Positions 1-4,556 of a stretch of 5,255 nucleotides of DNA are shown in pieces; within the stretch, counting starts at the first letter, position 1; each line of letters opens with the position of its first letter. The notes under the pieces were generated by a model that was not told the origin of the DNA, did not search any database, and saw only the letters and a program-made list of their open reading frames with translations. Made by a program: the position numbers and the translations under genes. The DNA lies in assembly GCA_005880525.1 (NCBI GenBank), contig VBFW01000176.1, forward strand, positions 1 through 5,255, given 5' to 3'. Origin of the DNA: Chloroflexota bacterium. GTDB lineage: Bacteria > Chloroflexota > Dormibacteria > Dormibacterales > Dormibacteraceae.

Positions 1-511
1 CGTTGATGATCCGGAGCACGTTGAGGCCCGCGATCTGGCCGGCGTTCTTGGTCGCCTGCCGCTGCGAGTCGTTGAAGTAGGCGGGCACTGTGATGACCGC
101 GTCGGTGACCTTCTCGCCAAGGTAGGACTCGGCGTCGGCCTTGAGCTTCTGCAGGATCATGGCCGAGATCTCTTCGGGGGTGAATTCCTTGTCCACGTTC
201 GGGACGCGCACGACCGCCCGGTCGTCCTTGCCAGGCCGGACGTCGTACGGAACGATCTTCCGCTCCGAGTCGACCTCGCCGAACTTGCGGCCAACGAATC
301 GCTTGATCGAATAGACGGTGTTCTCTGGGTTCACCGCAGCCTGCCGTCGGGCGAGCTGCCCGACCAGCCGCTCCCCGGACTTCGTGAATGCGACGACCGA
401 AGGCGTGGTGCGAGAACCCTCGGAGTTGGGAATGACAACCGGCTCGCCGCCTTCCATGACGGCGATAACGGAGTTGGTCGTTCCCAGATCGATTCCTACG
501 GTTTTCGGCAT
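1..511 (-). CDS. dnaK: Molecular chaperone DnaK (Hsp70), N-terminal part, cut by window edge
   Basis: DnaK is the cytoplasmic ATP-dependent Hsp70 chaperone that binds unfolded polypeptides with DnaJ and GrpE. The 170 visible residues are the first part of the nucleotide-binding domain. The protein opens MPKTVGIDLGTTNSVIAVMEGG, with the phosphate-1 loop DLGTTNS at residues 8-14. It continues with RTTPSVVAF (34-42), NPENTVYSIKRFVGR (61-75), the near-invariant VTDAVITVPAYFNDSQRQAT (135-154) and AGLNVLRIIN (161-170). The start is ATG at 511-509, which fits the family's N-terminus and has GGGAGGAA 11 nt upstream. Residues about 74-115 match the long Gram-negative-type version of this region, not the short version of typical actinobacteria. 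The C-terminal ATPase lobes and substrate-binding domain lie beyond position 1. grpE and dnaJ often follow dnaK but cannot be seen here. The identification is effectively certain. Confidence 0.98.
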   Translation of the reverse strand, partial: MPKTVGIDLGTTNSVIAVMEGGEPVVIPNSEGSRTTPSVVAFTKSGERLVGQLARRQAAVNPENTVYSIKRFVGRKFGEVDSERKIVPYDVRPGKDDRAVVRVPNVDKEFTPEEISAMILQKLKADAESYLGEKVTDAVITVPAYFNDSQRQATKNAGQIAGLNVLRIIN

Positions 512-634
512 TTTGTCAGCTGTTCCTCCCAGGCGCGGGTGCGCCCGTTTCAAATTTCTCTCGATGTTCTCTTCCCCATGGCGGGAAGCTCAAAACCCGT
601 TGCTACCTTGTTCAACTCTTAGGCTAGACACGAG
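512..634. promoter_or_regulatory. Divergent intergenic region between dnaK and the DUF3090 gene
   Basis: This 123-bp spacer must hold promoters firing both ways. It is visibly more AT-rich than the flanking genes around 548-560 and 590-630. On the minus strand TTGAAC and TTGAGC could be -35 hexamers for dnaK, but no convincing -10 sits at the right distance. On the plus strand TAGGCT (620-625) or TAGACA (625-630) resembles an actinobacterial-type -10 just before the ATG at 635, without a good -35. An inverted repeat CTTCCC-N6-GGGAAG lies at 571-588. I looked for the heat-shock operators HAIR (CTTGAGT-N7-ACTCAAG) and CIRCE (TTAGCACTC-N9-GAGTGCTAA) and saw neither, so how dnaK is controlled is not evident. 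Confidence 0.5.
523..530 (-). promoter_or_regulatory. Shine-Dalgarno of dnaK
   Basis: Read on the minus strand this is GGGAGGAA, a strong match to the anti-SD sequence. It lies 11 nt before the dnaK ATG, slightly long but usable, and it supports that start codon. It is one of only two clear SD sequences in the window. Confidence 0.8.
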
Positions 635-1144
635 ATGATCTATGAGCTCGACCCGGTCGAGGCGATCGCCGTGGCGGCGATGGGAGAGCCCGGCCACCGC
701 CAGTTCTTCCTGATGGCATCGGGCCAGGGCCGGACGCTGACGCTGTCCTGCGAGAAGGCGCAGATCCAGGCCCTCATCGTGCGGCTCCACCAGATGCTGG
801 ACGCGCAGGGCATCGACGTAGAGGGCCAGGCGGCCTCCGCCCGGCGCCTGCAGCCGGGCGAGCCCGAGTGGCAGGTGGCCGAGATGGGCCTGGGCTACCA
901 CGCCGAGCGCCAGATGTTCGTGCTCGTGGCCAGCGAGGCCGCCGGGACCGAGCAGGAGCCCAAGACAGGCGACGACGCGCCCTCGGTCAGGTTCTGGCTC
1001 AGCCATCGCCAGGTCGTGGACTTCTCGAAGCAGGCGGAGGAGGTGCTTTCGGCCGGCCGGCCGCTGTGCCCGCGATGCGGCCTGCCCATGGATCCTGCCG
1101 GTCACCCCTGCCCCGTCTCCAACGGTGCCCGCCCGATCTTCTAA
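635..1144 (+). CDS. DUF3090 family protein (TIGR03847-like), function unknown
   Basis: This 169-residue protein matches my memory of DUF3090, a conserved protein found mostly in actinobacteria and with no established biochemical role. Family-like features are the opening YELDPVEAIAVAAMGEPGHRQFFL (residues 3-26), an acidic-charged middle, and FWLSHRQVVDFSKQAEEVL (120-138). The C-terminal cluster CPRCGLPMDPAGHPCPVSNG (145-164) offers C145, C148, H157 and C159 as a plausible small metal site; metal binding is inference. There is no signal peptide or membrane segment, so it should be cytoplasmic. The ATG at 635 gives the family-like N-terminus. It has no Shine-Dalgarno, and a possible -10 (620-625 or 625-630) is so close that the mRNA may be leaderless. 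Its last 20 nt overlap the next gene, and DUF3090 and SCO1664-family genes are known neighbours, so the two probably act together. Confidence 0.9.
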   Translation: MIYELDPVEAIAVAAMGEPGHRQFFLMASGQGRTLTLSCEKAQIQALIVRLHQMLDAQGIDVEGQAASARRLQPGEPEWQVAEMGLGYHAERQMFVLVASEAAGTEQEPKTGDDAPSVRFWLSHRQVVDFSKQAEEVLSAGRPLCPRCGLPMDPAGHPCPVSNGARPIF

Positions 1145-1877
1145 GCCCGCGCCCGCCCGGGACGCGCACCGCACCGAGCGCCTGCTCGCCACGCTGCCCG
1201 AGGTCGAGCTGCTGGGCGTGCTGCGAGGCGCATCGAACTACACGTTCCTGGCGCGTCTGCGGCCGCATGAGAAGGATGGGCTGCTCGCCGTCTACAAGCC
1301 CGAGCGCGGCGAGTCGCCGCTGTGGGACTTCCCCTCCGGCACCCTCTTCAAGCGCGAGGTCGCGGCATACGAGCTGAGCAAGGTGCTCGGCTGGCCCCGC
1401 ATCCCGCCGACGGTCGTGCGCAAGACCGGCCCGCACGGGATCGGCGCCATGCAGCTGTTCGTCGACGGCGACGACCGCCACTTCCTGAGCGAGCAGGCTG
1501 CTCGGCGAGACGATTGGATGCGGGTCGCGCTGTTCGACGTCCTCGCCAACAACGCCGATCGCAAGTCAGGGCACTGCCTGTTCGACGCGCAGGACCGCGT
1601 GTGGGTCATCGACCACGGACTCACGTTCCACGTCGACAACAAGCTCAGGACGGTGATCTGGGATTTCTCGGGCGAGCCGCTGCCCGGCGACCTGTGCGGT
1701 GACCTCGAGCGAGCACTGGCGCAGCTCGAGCACGGAAAGCTGGCCGGCACCCTTGGCAACCTGTTGAGCCCGAGCGAGACCCGAATGCTCAAACGAAGGC
1801 TGCGTGCGACCCTGGAGCCGGACTGGCGCTATCCCTCGCCCACCTCGGGCTGGTCTCTCCCCTGGCCGCCTGTGTAG
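1125..1877 (+). CDS. SCO1664 family protein (TIGR03843-like), PI3/4-kinase/HipA-like fold
   Basis: This 250-residue cytoplasmic protein resembles the SCO1664/TIGR03843 family, which is distantly related to phosphatidylinositol 3-/4-kinases and has no proven substrate. Kinase-like elements are in order. LAVYKPERGE (54-63) carries candidate ATP-binding lysine K58. FKREVAAYEL (75-84) carries E78. The catalytic-loop-like NNADRKSGH (142-150) carries D145, R146 and K147. IDHGLTF (162-168) carries D163 in the DFG-like metal position. All key positions are present, so an active phosphotransferase is plausible, though the substrate could be protein or small molecule. The GTG at 1125 is chosen because later in-frame starts would cut into the conserved LPEVELLGVLRGASN region. 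It overlaps the DUF3090 gene by 20 nt and has no Shine-Dalgarno, so translational coupling is likely. The stop is TAG, with a hairpin right behind it. Confidence 0.88.
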   Translation: MPARSSKPAPARDAHRTERLLATLPEVELLGVLRGASNYTFLARLRPHEKDGLLAVYKPERGESPLWDFPSGTLFKREVAAYELSKVLGWPRIPPTVVRKTGPHGIGAMQLFVDGDDRHFLSEQAARRDDWMRVALFDVLANNADRKSGHCLFDAQDRVWVIDHGLTFHVDNKLRTVIWDFSGEPLPGDLCGDLERALAQLEHGKLAGTLGNLLSPSETRMLKRRLRATLEPDWRYPSPTSGWSLPWPPV

Positions 1878-1879
1878 GT

Positions 1880-1909
1880 ATGAGAGGAAACCATGCGGTT
1901 TCCTCTCAT
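1880..1909 (+). terminator. Perfect 13-bp hairpin after the kinase-like gene, probable terminator
   Basis: ATGAGAGGAAACC (1880-1892) pairs without mismatch with GGTTTCCTCTCAT (1897-1909) around a 4-nt ATGC loop. It starts 3 nt after the stop codon of the kinase-like gene. That position and the strong stem suggest it ends the two-gene operon or protects its 3' end. No T-run follows, so it is not a textbook intrinsic terminator. The stem is fully symmetrical, so it could also be a palindromic protein-binding site or a dispersed repeat. Confidence 0.65.
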
Positions 1910-2030
1910 CGGGCCGCTCAACGGCCGTACACACTGAAGCGAGTCCACGGGACGAGCCGGCCGGATTCGCGGCCCTGCTCTCCTTCCCTCTGGTGACATG
2001 CCACGCTGAGCAGCCTGCGAGACAAAGTCA

Positions 2031-2051
2031 TGGCCGGGCGAAGCCCGGCCA
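2031..2051. repeat. GC-rich inverted repeat with GAA triloop
   Basis: TGGCCGGGC (2031-2039) and GCCCGGCCA (2043-2051) form a perfect 9-bp stem around GAA. The apex reads GCGAAGC, a sequence known from structural work as an unusually stable DNA mini-hairpin. No T-run follows. It could be a factor-independent terminator variant, a REP-type dispersed element, or a structure upstream of the next gene. The sequence alone does not say which. Confidence 0.5.
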
Positions 2052-2114
2052 ACCCTGCGACGCGGCCGCCCTTGTAACTTGCGGCGGCGACATCCGTTAA
2101 CCTTCGCGGCTCGA

Positions 2115-3029
2115 ATGTCCTTGCGCGCGGTGGCGTGCCGCCTTGGTCCAGTGTTTGTCATCGTCCTCGCCGTCGTCGCGGCGGCTTTGCTCGCAACCCT
2201 CCTGCCTGGCGCGCGCAAGGCCGCGCTGGCAGATGCCTGCCCCGCGAGCGGACCTCCCTGCCCTGCCAACGCCTTCATCAGCCTGAGCGTCACGGCAGGC
2301 GGTCCCAACACCGACATCCTCGTCAGCGGCGGCCAGTTCCTGGCGGGCCAGTCGATGTCGCTGTATTGGGACTCGTCGAACAAGGTCGTGGGATCGACCA
2401 CCGCCGACAGCCACGGCACCTTCAACAACGTGAAGGTCAGGCCGTTCGCAGGCGAGAAGCCTGGACTGCACCACATCTGCGCGAGCGTCACGCCACAGCC
2501 CTGCGCCCAGTTCCAGCTCCAGAGCTCCCCAACCCCGACGCCGAGCGCGGCCGCGACCCCGTCCGAGTCACCATCGCCAGATCAGTCGCCGACGCCCACC
2601 GAGAGCCCGACGCCCATACCGATCCCCGCGGCATCGACTAACGGCCTCGACCTGATCCTGAAGCCGCCGCTCGTGTTCCTGCCGCTGGCAGGGCTGGCGG
2701 GCCTGGTCGGCGCGGTCGGCTGGTGGCTGTTCGCCGTCTTCCCGCGGCAGCAGCGCACCATGCCGACGGCGGCGATCACGCACCGGAGCACGCGTCCCAC
2801 CTGGGGAGCCGCACCGCCCGAGATCGCGTCGGAGCGCGAAGGCCCGCGACCGGCGTGGCCGACCTCGCCACCGCTGCCCGCCCAGCCGCATCGCTCGGAT
2901 CCGCTGCATTCGGCTCGCGAAGAGTTTCCGGAAGGCACCGATGAGCGTCCCCACTGGCCGGCGCCGCGGCCGCCCATACCTGACGACCCCGAAGAATCGG
3001 AGCCACCGCCCCCCGAGATCGACGGCTAA
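2115..3029 (+). CDS. Unassigned single-pass membrane protein with Pro-rich cytoplasmic tail
   Basis: I do not recognise this 304-residue protein. A basic N-terminus and hydrophobic core (about 11-32) lead to ALA at 37-39, a good signal peptidase I site. The outside domain (about 40-135) is probably a small beta-sandwich, including TDILVSGGQFLAGQSMSLYW (66-85). It has four cysteines (42, 49, 121, 129) that could form two disulfides. A Pro/Ser/Thr stalk (about 136-175) follows, then one transmembrane helix (about 185-209, ending WWLFAVFP), then about 95 Pro- and acid-rich residues that look disordered and should be cytoplasmic. There is no LPXTG motif. I prefer ATG at 2115 over an in-frame TTG at 2079 because it gives a compact signal peptide; neither has a Shine-Dalgarno. 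The gene ends in tandem stops TAA TAG. livG starts 38 nt later, so cotranscription is possible. It does not look like a substrate-binding protein. Confidence 0.8.
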   Translation: MSLRAVACRLGPVFVIVLAVVAAALLATLLPGARKAALADACPASGPPCPANAFISLSVTAGGPNTDILVSGGQFLAGQSMSLYWDSSNKVVGSTTADSHGTFNNVKVRPFAGEKPGLHHICASVTPQPCAQFQLQSSPTPTPSAAATPSESPSPDQSPTPTESPTPIPIPAASTNGLDLILKPPLVFLPLAGLAGLVGAVGWWLFAVFPRQQRTMPTAAITHRSTRPTWGAAPPEIASEREGPRPAWPTSPPLPAQPHRSDPLHSAREEFPEGTDERPHWPAPRPPIPDDPEESEPPPPEIDG

Positions 3030-3048
3030 TAGCCACCGCCCCCACGTC

Positions 3049-3067
3049 TATTTAGACTGCGATGTGA
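3049..3067 (+). promoter_or_regulatory. Short leader of livG with -10-like TATTTA and an ATG-TGA start-stop
   Basis: TATTTA (3049-3054) is the only AT-rich run between the membrane protein gene and livG and resembles a -10 box, but no -35 is seen. ATGTGA (3062-3067) is a start codon followed at once by a stop, directly abutting the livG ATG. There is no Shine-Dalgarno. An internal promoter here is speculative; read-through from the gene upstream is equally likely. Confidence 0.25.
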
Positions 3068-3829
3068 ATGGGGCTGCTGGAGGTGCGGGACCTCACCGTC
3101 CGTTTCGGCGGTGTCGTCGCTCTCGACCGTGTGACGTTCACGGTCGATGCGGGCCGCATGGTCGCGGTGATCGGCCCCAACGGCGCCGGCAAGACGACGC
3201 TCTTCAACATCATCACGCGCGTGTACCGGCCGGCATCCGGCGCTGTGCTGGTCGACGGCAAGCCGGTGCAAGCGATGGCGCCGCATCAGCTCATCAGGCA
3301 CGGCGTGGCGCGCACGTTCCAGAACCTCGCGCTCTTCAGGTCGATGACGGTGCTGGATAACGTGCTCGTGGGCTACCACTCGCGCACGAGAACGACGCTG
3401 CTCGGGGCCGCGGTGCCGATGCCGACCGCATTGCGTTCTGAGGCGGAGGCGAAGAAGAAGGCGATGGAGATGATCGACTTCGTCGGGCTCAGCCGATTCG
3501 CGTCGGCGCCGGTGGCCGCGCTCCCGTTCGGCACGCAGAAGCGCGTGGAGCTTGCGCGGGCGCTCGTCTCCAAGCCGCGCCTGCTGCTCCTGGACGAGCC
3601 TGCGGGCGGGATCAGCCATGAGGAGGTCAGCGGCGTCGCGGCGATGGTGCAGCGCATCCACCGCGACCTCGGCGTGACCGTGGTGCTGGTCGAGCACAAC
3701 ATGGCGTTCGTCATGGGCATCTCGGACCACGTTGTCGTGCTGGACTTCGGGCGGAAGATCGCTGAAGGCCCGCCGGCCGACATCCAGCGCCATCCGGCGG
3801 TCATCGAGGCGTACCTGGGCGCGGCGTGA
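3068..3829 (+). CDS. livG: Branched-chain amino acid ABC transporter, ATP-binding protein LivG
   Basis: LivG is one of two cytoplasmic ATPases powering HAAT-family import of branched-chain amino acids or related compounds such as amides or urea; sequence does not fix the substrate. The 253 residues hold a complete ABC domain. The Walker A is GPNGAGKT (36-43, K42). The Q-loop is at Q85 in ARTFQNLALF. The signature is LPFGTQKR (152-159), the LivG-type variant of LSGGQ. The Walker B is LLLLDEP (172-178, catalytic E177). The D-loop region is AGGIS, the switch histidine is H210 in LVEHNM, and the C-terminus is the LivG-like IAEGPPADIQRHPAVIEAYLG. The length is normal. ATG at 3068 gives the standard MGLLEVRDLTVRFGG opening, although no Shine-Dalgarno precedes it. 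It overlaps livF by 4 nt (GTGA) and should pair with LivF as a heterodimer under LivH and LivM. Confidence 0.97.
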   Translation: MGLLEVRDLTVRFGGVVALDRVTFTVDAGRMVAVIGPNGAGKTTLFNIITRVYRPASGAVLVDGKPVQAMAPHQLIRHGVARTFQNLALFRSMTVLDNVLVGYHSRTRTTLLGAAVPMPTALRSEAEAKKKAMEMIDFVGLSRFASAPVAALPFGTQKRVELARALVSKPRLLLLDEPAGGISHEEVSGVAAMVQRIHRDLGVTVVLVEHNMAFVMGISDHVVVLDFGRKIAEGPPADIQRHPAVIEAYLGAA

Positions 3830-4539
3830 GCGCTCTACTCGAGCTCGACGGCGTCCGCGCGGGCTACGGGCATACCCGCGTGCTGCACGGCGTGTCGATG
3901 AGCGTCGGCGACGGTGACGTCGTCGCGCTGCTGGGCGCCAACGGCGCGGGCAAGACCACGACGCTGCGCGCGATCACTGGCGGGGTCAGGTGGGATGGCA
4001 TCATCAACTTCGCCGGCCACTCGCTGCACCGCGCCACGACCGAAACCATCGTGCGCATGGGCATCGCGCACGTGCCGGAGGGGCGCGGCGTGCTCACCGA
4101 GCTCACGGTGGAGGAGAACCTCCGCCTCGGCGCGTACCTGCGCCGTGACGGCGACGGGATCGCCAAGGACTACGACAGGGTCTTTGGTTACTTCCCCATC
4201 CTGCGCGAGCGGCGCAAGCTGTCGGCCAGCACGCTGTCCGGTGGCGAGCAGCAGATGCTGGCGCTTGCGCGCGCTCTTCTCATGCGACCGAAGCTGCTGC
4301 TGCTCGATGAGCCGTCGCTGGGGCTGGCGCCGCTGGTCGTGCGGTCGATCTTCGACATCATTCGCGCCGTCAACGAGAGCGACCGGGTCGCGGTGCTGCT
4401 GGTCGAGCAGAACGCGCGCATCGCGCTCGAGCTCTCGTCGCGCGCCTACGTGCTCGAGGTCGGTCGTGTCGCGGTCGCGGGCGAGAGCGCGAAGTTGAAG
4501 AACCAGGAGTCGGTGCGCCGCTCCTATCTGGGCTACTGA
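3826..4539 (+). CDS. livF: Branched-chain amino acid ABC transporter, ATP-binding protein LivF
   Basis: LivF is the second ATPase of the HAAT importer and forms a heterodimer with LivG. The 237 residues are a full-length ABC domain of usual size. The Walker A is GANGAGKT (37-44, K43). The Q-loop position is in the LivF hallmark HVPEGRGVL (82-90), with E85 rather than Gln. The canonical signature is LSGGEQQ (137-143). The Walker B is LLLLDEP (157-163, E162), followed by SLGLAPL. The switch position is Q195 in LLVEQNA instead of His, which is normal for this subfamily and not a defect. The GTG start at 3826 shares GTGA with the livG stop, a classic coupling arrangement, and gives the expected SALLELDGVRAGYG opening. 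Its TGA stop overlaps the ATG of a tiny 5-codon ORF leading to livH. Confidence 0.97.
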   Translation: MSALLELDGVRAGYGHTRVLHGVSMSVGDGDVVALLGANGAGKTTTLRAITGGVRWDGIINFAGHSLHRATTETIVRMGIAHVPEGRGVLTELTVEENLRLGAYLRRDGDGIAKDYDRVFGYFPILRERRKLSASTLSGGEQQMLALARALLMRPKLLLLDEPSLGLAPLVVRSIFDIIRAVNESDRVAVLLVEQNARIALELSSRAYVLEVGRVAVAGESAKLKNQESVRRSYLGY

Positions 4540-4556
4540 TGTTGGAGCTCTTCTGA
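4539..4556 (+). other. 5-codon mini-ORF (MLELF) bridging livF and livH
   Basis: ATG at 4539 overlaps the livF stop as TGATG. The frame reads Met-Leu-Glu-Leu-Phe and ends in TGA at 4554-4556, which overlaps the livH ATG as a second TGATG. A ribosome ending livF could in principle restart here and then restart again at livH. The peptide itself is unlikely to have a function. The arrangement is seen directly; its use is inference. Confidence 0.3.
4544..4547 (+). promoter_or_regulatory. Shine-Dalgarno of livH
   Basis: GGAG sits 8 nt before the ATG at 4556, an ideal spacing. It supports that start over the out-of-frame ATG at 4539. It lies inside the 5-codon mini-ORF. Confidence 0.6.

Larger units (their letters stand above)
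1878..2114. other. Intergenic gap with two hairpins and a weak promoter candidate
   Basis: No credible gene lies in these 237 bp; open frames crossing it have no family resemblance and overlap the hairpins. The left end holds the 13-bp hairpin and the middle holds the GC-rich hairpin with a GAA loop. Near the right end TTGTAA (2072-2077) and GTTAAC (2096-2101) are 18 bp apart and could be a weak promoter for the membrane protein gene. The -10 match is only about three of six. The implied transcript start would fall a few bases before the ATG at 2115, fitting the absence of a Shine-Dalgarno there. Confidence 0.4.

Noticed and set aside
512..634. HAIR (HspR) or CIRCE (HrcA) operator upstream of dnaK
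   Set aside because: Only half-site-like pieces such as AACTC and TTGAAC occur, without the required partner half at the correct spacing.
318..638. 106-residue open frame on the plus strand opposite the dnaK start
   Set aside because: It covers conserved dnaK coding sequence and the intergenic spacer and has no credible start signal or family.
590..1192. 200-residue open frame on the minus strand opposite the DUF3090 gene
   Set aside because: It is rich in Arg, Gly and Ala, crosses the divergent promoter region, and lies opposite a recognisable conserved gene.
1804..2100. 98-residue open frame on the plus strand running from the kinase-like gene into the gap
   Set aside because: It starts inside the kinase-like gene, reads through both hairpins and resembles no protein; treated as non-coding.
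2079..2114. TTG start 12 codons upstream for the membrane protein
   Set aside because: The extra residues (MRRRHPLTFAAR) sit over a possible promoter. The ATG at 2115 gives a more normal signal peptide, though the TTG cannot be excluded.
2526..2640. Repetitive Pro/Ser/Thr coding stretch as a tandem repeat or recombination site
   Set aside because: The DNA units are irregular and encode an ordinary flexible stalk before a membrane helix.
3026..3793. 255-residue open frame on the minus strand opposite livG
   Set aside because: It mirrors livG in very GC-rich DNA, its translation is low-complexity Arg/His/Asp-rich, and livG motifs on the plus strand are complete.
4330..4398. LivF lacks the usual switch histidine (Gln in LLVEQNA)
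   Set aside because: This substitution is normal in LivF-type ATPases, so it is not a sign of inactivation.
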